A stretch of DNA of 64,000 bases from Acinetobacter populi. GTDB lineage: Bacteria; Pseudomonadota; Gammaproteobacteria; Pseudomonadales; Moraxellaceae. Position 1 is the first letter of the stretch, and each line of letters begins with the position of its first letter. A program made the position numbers and the translations under genes. Shown piece by piece: positions 1-9,359 of this stretch. The stretch is from the NCBI RefSeq assembly GCF_002174125.1, contig NZ_NEXX01000001.1, forward strand, positions 372,001-436,000, given 5' to 3'. The notes under the pieces were generated by a model that made no database searches, was not told the DNA's origin, and was given only the letters and a program-made list of their open reading frames with translations.

Positions 1-52
1 TTGGTCAGAGCTTCCAGTGACATAATAACTCTCGTTGATTGATTCATATGTT

Positions 53-80
53 AAAAACCGCTCTATTCTAGCAGTTTTTT
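53..80 (+). terminator. possible intrinsic terminator of a gene left of the window
   Basis: The arms at 54-62 (AAAACCGCT) and 70-78 (AGCAGTTTT) pair with one mismatch, and a run of T follows. No gene on the + strand precedes it here, so it would end something outside the window. The rest of 1-206 shows nothing I can name. Confidence 0.35.
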
Positions 81-206
81 AAGCCAGTTTAACCCTCTCT
101 ACCCTGTGAAAGCAGATAAAAATCTTTGCCTTACTCACCGCATCTTGATGAAATAATTTTTCTCGACAGTGCAAAAAGCTGATGCTTATCCAAATACTGC
201 CCTTTT

Positions 207-815
207 CTAATATTTATCCTGTAATAAATAGCTTAAATGCGCTTTCACATTTGTCCATTCACCATTAACAATGCTATACATCACAGTATCGCGAATGCTA
301 CCATCTTTACGCAAAGCATGCCCACGAATCACCCCATCTTTTTTTGCGCCCAAACGCTCAATTGCTTTTTGACTGGCAAAATTAAATTGATCGGTACGAA
401 AACCTACCGTATTGACCTTTAATACCTCAAAGGCATATTGCAACAGTAAAAATTTACAGGTGGTATTGACATGGGTACGTTGATAGGTCTTGGCATACCA
501 TGTATAGCCAATTTCCACACGCCCAAGTGCCGGCACAATATCATGATAACTACTGGTACCAATCACAAGATCCTGCTCAATATCAATCACGGCAAAAGCA
601 AATCGGCTACCCACATTTTTTTGTTCAAGTGCCTGAGCAATATACTCATCAACCTTTGTATAATGTGGTGTAGACGTTACCCGTAATGTCCACAGTTCGC
701 CATCCTGACATGCTTTTGCTAAACCATCAGCATGGGTAAAATCCAAGGGTTCCAAACGCACGCCGTGTTGACTTAAAACCACCCCATTTGCCAAAAAATC
801 TGTCATTTCATTCAT
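207..815 (-). CDS. GNAT family N-acetyltransferase (RimJ/RimL type)
   Basis: A 202-residue acyl-CoA-dependent N-acetyltransferase of the RimJ/RimL branch, probably cytoplasmic. The sequence has the usual opening strand (RLEPLDFTHADGLAKAC, about residues 20-36), the central segment with IGYTWYAKTYQRTHVN (about 102-117) and the C-terminal SQKAIERLGAKKDGVIRGH near 148-166, the typical motif B region. RimJ/RimL relatives modify N-termini of ribosomal proteins, but many paralogues act on small molecules or antibiotics, so the substrate is open. A second in-frame ATG four codons in (MTDFLANG) is an equally good start, and neither has a strong ribosome binding site. It lies tail-to-head with the NUDIX gene, 43 bases apart, so the two may be co-transcribed. 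Confidence 0.85.
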   Translation of the reverse strand: MNEMTDFLANGVVLSQHGVRLEPLDFTHADGLAKACQDGELWTLRVTSTPHYTKVDEYIAQALEQKNVGSRFAFAVIDIEQDLVIGTSSYHDIVPALGRVEIGYTWYAKTYQRTHVNTTCKFLLLQYAFEVLKVNTVGFRTDQFNFASQKAIERLGAKKDGVIRGHALRKDGSIRDTVMYSIVNGEWTNVKAHLSYLLQDKY

Positions 816-858
816 GTTTTAAACGCTCTATTTATCTTAAATTGAAATGTGCTCATGC

Positions 859-1299
859 CTAGAAAGCATTGCTAAAGAGTACACGATCAACGCCTATCGG
901 ATAAACAGGTTTTTGGGTGGCGTAAATTTCAGCCTGACTAAACCATTTTGCAATAAACTGCGTCCCATCAGTTTCGCAGCCCAATACTTGCGGTTGATCA
1001 TATATACGTTGATCTTTTAATTGTGCATGATACATAAACACAATTTCGTGACCTTGTTGGCCATTAAAAGTAAATAAATTTTCATATACCTCCAGCAATC
1101 CAAGCACATGGATTTCTGCACCAATCTCTTCAAGCACTTCTCTTTCAATGGCCTGTTGCGATGTTTCACCAAACTCAATGCTGCCACCAATCGGTCTTAG
1201 ATAATGTTCATCTTTGGCTGGATCATAAGCTTCTGATAATAAAACTTTGTTATTATGGCGAAAAATACACAAAGCTTTGGCACGGATTGTTTGCATCAT
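859..1299 (-). CDS. NUDIX hydrolase
   Basis: A 146-residue NUDIX-superfamily pyrophosphohydrolase, cleaving nucleoside diphosphates linked to another moiety. The full NUDIX box is present: G39-x5-E45-x7-R53-E54-V-L-E57-E58-I-G60, which holds the divalent metal ligands. A purine-rich GAGAGAG precedes the tandem ATG ATG start. The length fits a single-domain member. The substrate (oxidised dNTP, sugar nucleotide or other) cannot be read from sequence. It is followed by the GNAT gene on the same strand. Upstream on the same strand is a broken kinase reading frame, described separately. Confidence 0.88.
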   Translation of the reverse strand: MMQTIRAKALCIFRHNNKVLLSEAYDPAKDEHYLRPIGGSIEFGETSQQAIEREVLEEIGAEIHVLGLLEVYENLFTFNGQQGHEIVFMYHAQLKDQRIYDQPQVLGCETDGTQFIAKWFSQAEIYATQKPVYPIGVDRVLFSNAF

Positions 1300-1400
1300 C
1301 TCTCTCTGATTAAAGCTGCTGTAAAAATGCTTTTGTTTTAGTCAAATTAGGTGAATAAACTAAATATGTTAATACTTTATACCTATACCATTTCCCCATA

Positions 1401-1487
1401 CTAAGTCAGATTTAACTTAGTTACCAATTGCCGTGCCAGCGTTGACTTTCCCGAACCAGATGTTCCTATAGCATTGATATAACGCAT
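1401..1487 (-). pseudogene. truncated P-loop kinase/ATPase remnant
   Basis: An ATG-started frame of 28 codons reads MRYINAIGTSGSGKSTLARQ, then LVTKLNLT and a stop. The Walker A motif GTSGSGKST sits right after the first beta strand, exactly as at the N-terminus of small adenylate-kinase-like or AAA-type nucleotide-binding proteins. I translated the region beyond the stop down to the NUDIX start and found no continuation of such a domain in any frame. What is left is therefore the 5' end of a gene whose body is lost. It has no clear ribosome binding site. Confidence 0.6.
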
Positions 1488-1600
1488 AATGCTGTAGATT
1501 GACCAATAAGATCAGCCAAGTTTATCAAACTGGTCATTGTGATAGACATTTTATTGCGTACACTCGTTACACAATGATTTTAATGATACAGGACGTCAGC

Positions 1601-2806
1601 ATGAGCGAAGCTTATATTTTTGATGCGATTCGCACGCCCCGCGGGAAAGGAAAAAAAGATGGCAGTTTATACGAAGTTAAACCCATTACACTTGTCACAA
1701 CCCTATTACATGCCTTACAACAACGTCAGCAGCTGGATACCACAAAAGTCGAAGATATTATTTTAGGCTGTGTTACCCCAATTGCCGATCAGGGTGGCGA
1801 TATTGCCAAGACCGCAGCCATTGCCGCAGGCTGGAGTGATCAAGTCGCTGGTATGCAAATCAATCGTTTTTGTGCCTCAGGTCTGGAAGCTGTTAATTTA
1901 GCGGCTCAAAAAATTCGTTCAGGCTGGGAAGATTTAATCGTGGCAGGCGGTGTCGAATCCATGTCACGGATTGCCATGGGTTCAGATGGCGGACCTTGGG
2001 CACTGGATCCAGAAACCAATTTAAAATCCTCATTTGTTCCGCAAGGTATCGGTGCAGATTTAATCGCTACATTAGATGGTTATAGTCGCACAGATGTCGA
2101 TACTTTTGCGGTACAGTCCCAACAAAAAGCCGCACAAGCGCAAGCCAATGGGTATTTTGATCGCTCTATCATTGCTGTCAAAGATGCCGCAGGCGTGACG
2201 ATTCTGGATAAAGATGAGTTTATTCGTAGCAATACCACAGTTGAAGGGCTTGCCAAACTCAATGCTAGTTTTGAAATGATGGGACAAATGGGCTTTGATG
2301 CTGTTGCCTTGCAAAAATATCCAGAAGCACAAAAAATCAATCATGTACATCATGCAGGGAATTCATCAGGCATTGTTGATGGTGCGGCATTACTCTTGAT
2401 TGGCTCAGAAAAAGCAGCACAGGAACTAGGTTTAAAACCTCGTGCCAAAATTATTGCCACGGCACTGGTCGGGACAGATCCTACCATTATGCTGACTGGC
2501 CCTGCCCCTGCCGCTCGTAAAGCACTACAAAAAGCTGGTTTAACCATTGATGATATTGATTTATTTGAAGTCAATGAAGCTTTTGCAGCGGTAGTGATGC
2601 GTTTTATCAATGAATTAAATGTGCCTGCGGAGAAAGTCAATGTCAATGGTGGTGCAATTGCCATGGGACATCCACTGGGTGCTACAGGTGCAATGATTAT
2701 CGGCACATTACTGGATGAACTGGAACGTCAAAACAAAAAACGTGGTTTAGCCACCCTCTGCGTAGGCGGTGGGATGGGAATTGCCACCATTATTGAAAGA
2801 GTTTAA
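1601..2806 (+). CDS. thiolase: acetyl-CoA C-acyltransferase
   Basis: A 401-residue thiolase that cleaves 3-ketoacyl-CoA with CoA to acetyl-CoA and a shortened acyl-CoA (or the reverse condensation). The nucleophile C91 lies in [11 protein letters not shown]. The catalytic histidine lies in [11 protein letters not shown] near residue 354, and the second cysteine in CVGGGMG near 385. I chose the ATG at 1601 ([20 protein letters not shown]) because family members begin here and ACAGGA lies just upstream. The longer frame back to 1499 adds unconserved residues. Eleven bases separate it from the hydratase/dehydrogenase gene, so the two form a beta-oxidation operon. Genus members also carry a separate fadBA, so this is likely a second set, and I give no symbol. 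Confidence 0.92.
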   Translation: MSEAYIFDAIRTPRGKGKKDGSLYEVKPITLVTTLLHALQQRQQLDTTKVEDIILGCVTPIADQGGDIAKTAAIAAGWSDQVAGMQINRFCASGLEAVNLAAQKIRSGWEDLIVAGGVESMSRIAMGSDGGPWALDPETNLKSSFVPQGIGADLIATLDGYSRTDVDTFAVQSQQKAAQAQANGYFDRSIIAVKDAAGVTILDKDEFIRSNTTVEGLAKLNASFEMMGQMGFDAVALQKYPEAQKINHVHHAGNSSGIVDGAALLLIGSEKAAQELGLKPRAKIIATALVGTDPTIMLTGPAPAARKALQKAGLTIDDIDLFEVNEAFAAVVMRFINELNVPAEKVNVNGGAIAMGHPLGATGAMIIGTLLDELERQNKKRGLATLCVGGGMGIATIIERV

Positions 2807-2817
2807 GGAGTAAAGTC

Positions 2818-4953
2818 ATGAGCGCAATTCAATATCATAAAAATGCCGATAACATCGTGATTTTAACCTTGGATTCTCCCAATCAATCTGCCAACACCAT
2901 GAATGCAGATTTTCGTGAGGCTTTAACCGACACAGTTAAAACACTTGCTCAGGAAGACAAGATCACAGGCATTATTTTTACCTCGGCAAAGAAAACCTTC
3001 TTTGCTGGCGGTGATCTTGATGATCTAATCCAGATTCAACCCGAACATGCCACAGCATTTTTTCATACCATTCAGGAACTGAAAAACCAGCTACGTTATA
3101 TCGAAACTTTGGGTGTGCCTGTGGTGGCGTGTTTAAATGGTACAGCCTTGGGCGGCGGCTGGGAAATTGCTTTAGGCTGTCATCATCGTATTGCCTTAAC
3201 CGATCCTAAAACCAAGTTTGGTTTACCCGAAGTTACTCTAGGTTTATTGCCCGGTGGTGGTGGCATTGTGCGTATGGTTCGTTTACTTGGTTTACAAACT
3301 GCATTCCCTTATCTATTGGAAGGTAAACAGTTTGGTGTAGAGCAAGCCCTCAAAGCTGGTCTAATCCATGACACTGCACAAACACAACCAGAATTACTGG
3401 AAAAAGCCATTGCATGGATCAAGGTCAATCCAAAGAGCCAACAACCTTTTGATGTTAAAGGCTATAAAATTCCAGGTGGTGATCCCAAAACTCCCGCGGT
3501 TGCACAGATGCTTGCGATTGCTCCAGCCATATTACGTGATAAAACCAAAGGCTGTTATCCTGCGCCAGAAGCCATCATGGCAGCGGCAGTAGAAGGTGCA
3601 CAGGTTGATGTTGATACTGCTCTACGTATAGAAAGTCGTTATTTTACTCTGCTTGCTACAGGTCAAGTCGCCAAGAACATGATTGGTACATTCTGGCATG
3701 GATTAAATGCCATTAAGGCAGGTGCCAGCCGTCCACAAGGCATTGCAAAATGGCAAGCCCAAAAAGTGGGTGTACTGGGTGCTGGTATGATGGGTGCAGG
3801 CATTGCCTATGCCATAGCAATCAAGGGAATACCCGTAGTTCTTAAAGATGTTTCGATTGAGGCTGCGGAAAAAGGCAAAGCCTATAGTCAGAAACTATTG
3901 GAAAAGCGTATTTCTCGCAGTCGTTTAACCGCAGAAAAGAAAGATCAAATTTTGGCACATATTCAACCGACTGCCGAAGCCAAAGACTTACAGGGATGTG
4001 ATCTGATCATTGAAGCAGTATTTGAAAATCAGGAATTAAAAGCGAAAGTCACACAAGAAGCAGAGCAATATTTACTAGATGGTGGAATTTTTGCCTCAAA
4101 CACGTCGACCTTACCCATTACAGGTTTAGCTCAAGCCAGTAAGGATGCAACGCACTTTATTGGTCTGCATTTCTTTAGTCCAGTGGATAAAATGCAACTG
4201 GTAGAAATCATCAAGGGACAACATACCTCTGATGAAACACTGGCACGTGCTTATGATTTTGTACAACAAATCGGAAAAATACCCATTGTCGTTAATGACA
4301 GTCGTGGCTTCTTTACCAGTCGGGTATTCGGGACATTTGTACAGGAAGGTATGCGCTTGCTGGCCGAAGGGGTACATCCAGCCAAAATTGAAATGGCAGC
4401 TCTTAAAGCAGGTATGCCTGTTGGTCCACTTGCCATTCAAGATGAAGTGAGCCTGACATTATCCGAACACATTGGCAATGAAGCACGTAAAGCCCTTGCA
4501 ACTGAAGGAAAATCCTTGCCACATTCACCGAGTGAAGATGTACTACAATGGATGATTCACCAACAAAACCGTAAAGGTAAAGCCGCAGGCGCAGGGTTTT
4601 ATGAATATCCTGAAAGCGGAAAAAAATATCTTTGGGATGGGCTAAGCTATTGGGCTAAAGATCATGACCTGACCGAACAGGATATTATTGACCGTATCTT
4701 GTTTGTACAGGCACTAGATACGCTACGCTGCTATGAAGAAAATGTACTGGAATCGGTAGTCGATGCCAATGTTGGTTCAATTTTTGGTATCGGTTTTGCG
4801 CCGTGGACAGGTGGGGCAATTCAGTTTTTAAATCAGTATGGTCTAGATAAAGTGCTGCAACGTGCTAATACTCTTGAAGCCAGATATGGTGAACGATTTA
4901 AAGCACCAGAATTATTAAAAAAACATGCTGCATCAGGTGAAATCATCAAATAA
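2818..4953 (+). CDS. bifunctional enoyl-CoA hydratase / 3-hydroxyacyl-CoA dehydrogenase (FadJ/FadB-like)
   Basis: A 711-residue multifunctional beta-oxidation enzyme. The N-terminal crotonase domain hydrates enoyl-CoA: GTALGGGWEIALGC carries the catalytic E116, and PEVTLGLLPGGGG the second glutamate at 138. The C-terminal half is an NAD-dependent 3-hydroxyacyl-CoA dehydrogenase, with the Rossmann motif GVLGAGMMGAGIAY near 318 and HFFSPVDKMQLVEII near 447-461. The start is ATG after AAGGAGTAAAGTC. It is co-transcribed with the thiolase just upstream, whose product uses its ketoacyl-CoA. The N-terminus differs from the classical Acinetobacter FadB I recall, so this is a paralogous set of uncertain chain-length preference. 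Confidence 0.92.
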   Translation: MSAIQYHKNADNIVILTLDSPNQSANTMNADFREALTDTVKTLAQEDKITGIIFTSAKKTFFAGGDLDDLIQIQPEHATAFFHTIQELKNQLRYIETLGVPVVACLNGTALGGGWEIALGCHHRIALTDPKTKFGLPEVTLGLLPGGGGIVRMVRLLGLQTAFPYLLEGKQFGVEQALKAGLIHDTAQTQPELLEKAIAWIKVNPKSQQPFDVKGYKIPGGDPKTPAVAQMLAIAPAILRDKTKGCYPAPEAIMAAAVEGAQVDVDTALRIESRYFTLLATGQVAKNMIGTFWHGLNAIKAGASRPQGIAKWQAQKVGVLGAGMMGAGIAYAIAIKGIPVVLKDVSIEAAEKGKAYSQKLLEKRISRSRLTAEKKDQILAHIQPTAEAKDLQGCDLIIEAVFENQELKAKVTQEAEQYLLDGGIFASNTSTLPITGLAQASKDATHFIGLHFFSPVDKMQLVEIIKGQHTSDETLARAYDFVQQIGKIPIVVNDSRGFFTSRVFGTFVQEGMRLLAEGVHPAKIEMAALKAGMPVGPLAIQDEVSLTLSEHIGNEARKALATEGKSLPHSPSEDVLQWMIHQQNRKGKAAGAGFYEYPESGKKYLWDGLSYWAKDHDLTEQDIIDRILFVQALDTLRCYEENVLESVVDANVGSIFGIGFAPWTGGAIQFLNQYGLDKVLQRANTLEARYGERFKAPELLKKHAASGEIIK

Positions 4954-4970
4954 GATTTTTCTAAAATAAA

Positions 4971-5012
4971 AGACTGAAATAGCCTACGGACTGTTTCAGT
5001 CTGCTTAACATC
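4971..5012. terminator. hairpin between convergent genes
   Basis: Perfect 9-bp arms AGACTGAAA (4971-4979) and TTTCAGTCT (4994-5002) enclose a 14-base loop. Read on the minus strand the hairpin is followed by a T-rich stretch, so it could end the small coiled-coil gene. Read on the plus strand it follows the beta-oxidation operon by 18 bases but has only a weak T run. Confidence 0.5.
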
Positions 5013-5113
5013 TGATTTAGCAATATACCATCCAAATCGCAGTAAGAATTTTATAAACTTGGGTTTAAATCGCAAACACTTAAGATCAGTGTGGTTGTAT
5101 CACTTTGTTTTGC

Positions 5114-5311
5114 TTAAATCCAGAATCGTCTTTTAAATAAAGCCAGACCATGCTTTGGTAATTCGACATGATGTGGTTGTTTAAATTTTTCCAGTTCCTG
5201 TTCCAGTTTTTGTATTTTGTCGCGTTGTGCTTCGATGATGGTCACTTGATGTTCGATAATATCTTTATATTTACCAATGACTTTTTGTTGTAATGCATGG
5301 GTTATCTTCAT
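5114..5311 (-). CDS. small coiled-coil protein of unknown function
   Basis: A 65-residue protein with a central heptad-rich segment (HQVTIIEAQRDKIQKLEQEL, about residues 22-41), predicted to form a coiled coil, and a basic, aromatic C-terminus ending KRRFWI. I take the ATG at 5311 (MKITHALQQK), which has GGAAAA five bases upstream. A TTG four codons earlier would extend it. I do not recognise the family. There is no signal peptide or membrane segment. It stands alone between the beta-oxidation operon and the Fur-controlled transporter pair. Confidence 0.6.
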   Translation of the reverse strand: MKITHALQQKVIGKYKDIIEHQVTIIEAQRDKIQKLEQELEKFKQPHHVELPKHGLALFKRRFWI

Positions 5312-5691
5312 CACATTTTCCAATGTATCTATTTAACCTAATCAATAAGATACTTTGAAAATATGTCATTGTGATGAATTCTATTTAATCGCAAACATGT
5401 AAGTGGCAACTTTATAGCACACTCGGATTCATCGAAACTGCATTTAAGATGATCTGATATTTTATCTTAATCTTTCAGTATTTTAAGCAATCTATTTCTC
5501 AGAATTAAGCAAAAAATATGAAAAATCAATAACGCTGAATCTATGCGACCACACCGAATAGATGACCAAATCAAATATAAAGAGTTTAAATATCAGTGTA
5601 CTAAATTACCCAGTTCATTTTTCACTGGTCTTCTCGAAATAGATAATATATATTTGATAATGATTATTATTATCATAAAAAGAGGATCAAA
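5312..5691. other. intergenic region ahead of the ABC transporter pair
   Basis: A 380-base AT-rich gap. The last 40 bases hold the Fur box listed separately. I see no RNA gene, no repeat and no additional reading frame with a credible start in the rest. Confidence 0.7.
5656..5674 (+). promoter_or_regulatory. Fur box
   Basis: GATAATGATTATTATTATC matches the 19-bp Fur consensus GATAATGATAATCATTATC at 17 of 19 positions. It ends 17 bases before the start codon of the first ABC half-transporter, where a bound repressor would block transcription. Iron repression of both transporter genes is the straightforward inference. Confidence 0.85.
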
Positions 5692-7470
5692 ATGAGTGAC
5701 AATCCAAACTGGCGAATCATTACGCCGGTGAAAAAACAAATTAACTTTGCGATATTGCTCTCGACCTTATCTGCAATCTGCACCGTTGCTTTACTGGTTG
5801 CGATTGCCTACCTGATACAGGCCTTGCTACAACAACACATTCAACAGATTTATACGATCTTTAGCATAATTGTATTACTCACCATTATTGCTTATGTCTT
5901 ACGCTTAAATGCGTTTAACCAATCTCATTTTGCTGCATTTAGATTGGAAGCAATTTTGCGTAAAGACATGAGTGTGCATCTTGCAACATTACCTTTAGGC
6001 TACATTACCACGACAGGTTCGGGCGCGATCAGCAAAATCATGCAGGATGACGTAAAATCACTGCATGCCTTTGTGGCTGATGCAACACCACTTTTTGCCC
6101 GTGCCTACGTTTTCCCTGTTCTCACATTTCTGGCATTGCTCTGGTTTGACTGGCGTATGGCCTTACTCAGTGTTGCCATCTTAATTGTCGGCATGCTGAT
6201 TATGTCATTGGTGATGAAAAATCACGATGAAATGAATAAGGTTTATAATCAGGCACGGGAAAATGTAAATGGTGCAGTCATCGAGTTTGTACAGGCCATG
6301 CCTGTCGTACGAACATTTGATGGTGGACAAAAGTCCTTCCGCCGTTATGAAAATGCGCTATATGCCTATAAAGTGATTCTTAGCGACTGGTACAAACAAA
6401 GCGGATTAACAGCCCGAATTTCCATGTTAATCCTGAATCCCCTACCCACGTTTGTGATCTTGCTGATTGTCGGTATTTATTTATGGCAACACGGGCAGCT
6501 AAGTTTTGAGGTGCTGGTCGCCACTCTGTTACTCGGTACAGGCATGGTGGAATCCTTAATGCCCTATATGAGTTTGTATCATCTGATTGAAAAATCAAAA
6601 ATCAGTGCAACCCGTATTCTAGAATTACTTGCCGTTGCGCCTTTACCCCAAACTGAGCACAGCAAGACACCAGAACAACATTCTATTGTGTTTGAACACG
6701 TTAATTTTCGTTATCCAGAACGTCAAATACTGGCATTAAAAGACATTAATTTTACTGTCCCGGAATATAGTTTTACCGCATTGGTTGGTGCATCAGGTGC
6801 AGGTAAATCCACTGTTGCCAAATTGATTCCTCGTTTCTGGGATGTCGATAGCGGGACAATTAAAATTGGCGGCATCAATATCAAGGATATCGCCACAACA
6901 GATCTGATGGCACAAGTTGCTTTTGTCTTTCAGGATAATTTTCTATTTTCCGATACCATTGCCAATAATATCCGACTGGGCGTGCCACATGCCACAGAAG
7001 AACAGATTCGGGACGCAGCGCGTTTAGCACAAGCAGACGAATTTATCCGTAATCTTAATGATGAATATGATACGCAAGTGGGCGAACGCGGTGCCAATCT
7101 TTCCGGCGGACAACGCCAGCGGATCACCATTGCCCGTGCGATTTTGCAGAATCGCCCCATCCTTATTCTGGATGAAGCAACCGCATTTGCCGATGCCGAA
7201 AATGAAGCATTATTAATGCAAGCCCTAAAAAATCTGATGCATGGCAAAACTGTAATCATGATTGCCCATCGTCTTGCCACGATTCAGCATGCTGATCAAA
7301 TTCTATTTTTTGATCAAGGCGAATTAATCGAACAAGGTACACATCAACAATTATTGCAAAAACAGGGTCGCTATGTCGAATTATGGCAGGCATTTCAACA
7401 GGCACAGCATTGGCATATTGCACTGAAGCCCGTCTCTTCAGTTGCTCATGGAGAATCTTCTCATGGCTGA
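5692..7470 (+). CDS. iron-regulated ABC half-transporter, permease-ATPase fusion (first of pair)
   Basis: A 592-residue inner-membrane half-transporter. The N-terminal part has about six membrane spans (residues 18-310) and the C-terminal part is an ATPase. Walker A is GASGAGKST (about 366-374), the signature is LSGGQRQR (about 468-475) and Walker B is ILILDEATAFAD (about 488-499). The start ATG follows AGAGGATCAAA. The 3' end overlaps the next gene by 8 bases in ATGGCTGA, so translation is coupled and a heterodimer is expected. With the Fur box just upstream, the layout recalls YbtP/YbtQ and IrtA/IrtB, which import ferric siderophores from the periplasm. Export of a siderophore is the alternative. 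No biosynthetic gene or TonB receptor lies nearby to settle the cargo. Confidence 0.85.
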   Translation: MSDNPNWRIITPVKKQINFAILLSTLSAICTVALLVAIAYLIQALLQQHIQQIYTIFSIIVLLTIIAYVLRLNAFNQSHFAAFRLEAILRKDMSVHLATLPLGYITTTGSGAISKIMQDDVKSLHAFVADATPLFARAYVFPVLTFLALLWFDWRMALLSVAILIVGMLIMSLVMKNHDEMNKVYNQARENVNGAVIEFVQAMPVVRTFDGGQKSFRRYENALYAYKVILSDWYKQSGLTARISMLILNPLPTFVILLIVGIYLWQHGQLSFEVLVATLLLGTGMVESLMPYMSLYHLIEKSKISATRILELLAVAPLPQTEHSKTPEQHSIVFEHVNFRYPERQILALKDINFTVPEYSFTALVGASGAGKSTVAKLIPRFWDVDSGTIKIGGINIKDIATTDLMAQVAFVFQDNFLFSDTIANNIRLGVPHATEEQIRDAARLAQADEFIRNLNDEYDTQVGERGANLSGGQRQRITIARAILQNRPILILDEATAFADAENEALLMQALKNLMHGKTVIMIAHRLATIQHADQILFFDQGELIEQGTHQQLLQKQGRYVELWQAFQQAQHWHIALKPVSSVAHGESSHG

Positions 7471-9271
7471 TATACACCACAAAACACAGCGCATTCATTC
7501 CCTTAAAGAAATTTATCAGCAGATGTTACGTTCCGCAGGCGATGAACAGGCCAGTTTGCGTAAGGCATTTCTCCTCATGACCTTATCTGCCATTTGTCAG
7601 GGGATCGCATTTAGTTGTCTTTATCCTATTTTTCTGGCAATGACCACGCAGCAAATTTCCAACATCACTTTCTGGCTGGTCGTTTTAACTGCATTCGTGC
7701 TGTTGAGTTCAGTGCTACGCTGGAAGGCACAGGATTATGACTATCAAGGCCATGCTGCACAGGCACAACATGTCTTAAGAACCAACCTTGGGGAAAAATT
7801 AAGACAAATTCCCCTACAATTATTATCGAAAAAACGTGCTGGCGAATGGAATGCCACCATTGCTGGCAGTGCTGATGAAGTCATTGCCTATACCTTGACT
7901 GTAGTTAGTATCATGCTGTATGCCTTGGTGGTACCGATTACTGTCGGCATTTTATCGTTTTTCTTTGACTGGCATATTGCCCTAATTATTTTACTGATCT
8001 TTCCTGCAATTATTCCCTTATATCGCTGGCGCAAACCGGCCTATGATCGCGGCATGCAGATGATGAGCAAACTCAATGGCGAATTGAATGCCGAGCTGGT
8101 GGAATATACTCAGGGCTTGCCAGTGTTAAAGGCAGCCAATTGTGTAGGTGATCAGACGCAGCGTCTGTACCCGATGATTGATAAAGTTCATATGGCACAA
8201 GAGATCGGCCACCGTAAAGGTGGTAAGCCCAATCTGATCGTCACCTCTGCAATTGAAGTGGGTTTATTAATTGCTATTGCAATTGGCTTGTGGTTGGTAT
8301 TGTTTGGTTATAGCAATGCAATGTATTTTATTGCCATGCTAGTGATCATCATTCGTTTTGCCGAACCAATTGCTGCATTTACTTCGATGACCATGTTTTT
8401 CAGTTTACTTGAAGCGGGTTATGCTCGTATTGAAAATATGCTGAATATTCAGCCTTTCACCACGCATACACCAACCCAACTGCCAACCCGCTTTGATATT
8501 CATTTTGATCAGGTCAGTTTTCAATATGAACAGGACAATGATAAAAGTAATCATGAAAATCAGGACTGGGCATTACATCAGATTAATCTCCATATTCCAG
8601 AAAAAAGTCTGACGGGTCTGGTTGGACATTCAGGTTGTGGTAAAACCACCTTGACACGCTTGATCATGCGTTATGCAGATTGTCAGCAAGGTCAGGTTAA
8701 AATTGGCGGCATTGATATTAAAAATATGCTTCCGCATGAATTGATGTCTTATATCTCGGTGGTGTTTCAGGATGTATATTTATTCGATGACAGCATCATG
8801 AATAATATTAAAATGGCCAAAGAAGATGCCACCGAAGCAGAAATCATTGCGGTTGCCAAACGGGCACAATGCCATACGTTTATCTCGCAACTCCCGGAAG
8901 GCTATCAAACCCGTATTGGTGATATTGGTGGCAGCCTTTCCGGAGGTGAAAGACAACGCATTTCCATCGCACGGGCATTGTTAAAAGATGCACCGATTGT
9001 CATTCTGGATGAGCCGACTGCGGCACTGGATACCTTTAGTGAATTGGCTGTACAGGCAGCAATTGATGAACTGGTGAAAGACAAAACCGTGATTGTTATT
9101 GCACATCGCCTATCCACCATTATTGCTGCAAGTAATATTATTGTGCTGGAACATGGCGAGGTTCTGGAACAAGGTACGCATCAGGAACTGCTGGACAAAC
9201 AAGGCAAGTATGCACAGCTCTGGCAATTACAATATGCAAGTGAAGCACTGGCAATTGAGCCTTGCTCCTGA
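7463..9271 (+). CDS. iron-regulated ABC half-transporter, permease-ATPase fusion (second of pair)
   Basis: A 602-residue partner of the preceding half-transporter. The membrane domain is about residues 30-310. The ATPase has Walker A GHSGCGKTT (about 388-396), signature LSGGERQR and Walker B IVILDEPTAALD. I chose the ATG at 7463 (MADIHHKTQRIHSL) because TGGAG lies 9 bases upstream inside the end of the first gene. An ATG at 7448 and a TTG at 7442 are in frame. An acidic, charged insertion (EQDNDKSNHENQD) precedes the conserved nucleotide-binding core. Together with the first gene it should form a heterodimer. The Walker B glutamate is replaced by none here (DEP intact), and in the partner it is also intact (DEA), so both sites may hydrolyse ATP. 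Confidence 0.85.
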   Translation: MADIHHKTQRIHSLKEIYQQMLRSAGDEQASLRKAFLLMTLSAICQGIAFSCLYPIFLAMTTQQISNITFWLVVLTAFVLLSSVLRWKAQDYDYQGHAAQAQHVLRTNLGEKLRQIPLQLLSKKRAGEWNATIAGSADEVIAYTLTVVSIMLYALVVPITVGILSFFFDWHIALIILLIFPAIIPLYRWRKPAYDRGMQMMSKLNGELNAELVEYTQGLPVLKAANCVGDQTQRLYPMIDKVHMAQEIGHRKGGKPNLIVTSAIEVGLLIAIAIGLWLVLFGYSNAMYFIAMLVIIIRFAEPIAAFTSMTMFFSLLEAGYARIENMLNIQPFTTHTPTQLPTRFDIHFDQVSFQYEQDNDKSNHENQDWALHQINLHIPEKSLTGLVGHSGCGKTTLTRLIMRYADCQQGQVKIGGIDIKNMLPHELMSYISVVFQDVYLFDDSIMNNIKMAKEDATEAEIIAVAKRAQCHTFISQLPEGYQTRIGDIGGSLSGGERQRISIARALLKDAPIVILDEPTAALDTFSELAVQAAIDELVKDKTVIVIAHRLSTIIAASNIIVLEHGEVLEQGTHQELLDKQGKYAQLWQLQYASEALAIEPCS

Positions 9272-9278
9272 CCATGAT

Positions 9279-9324
9279 TGATCGGTTGCGTTTATCTCGT
9301 AGACACAACCGATCATTCTTATTC
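9279..9324 (+). terminator. terminator of the ABC transporter operon
   Basis: TGATCGGTTG (9279-9288) pairs perfectly with CAACCGATCA (9306-9315) across a 17-base loop, and a T-rich TTCTTATTC follows. It begins 8 bases after the stop codon of the second half-transporter. Confidence 0.6.
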
Positions 9325-9359
9325 AGCACATAACACTGGCATATGACCTAATAAGAGAT

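Noticed and set aside
1499..1600. longer N-terminus for the thiolase starting at 1499
   Set aside because: The added 34 residues are not part of the thiolase fold, and the ATG at 1601 has the ribosome binding site and the conserved family start.
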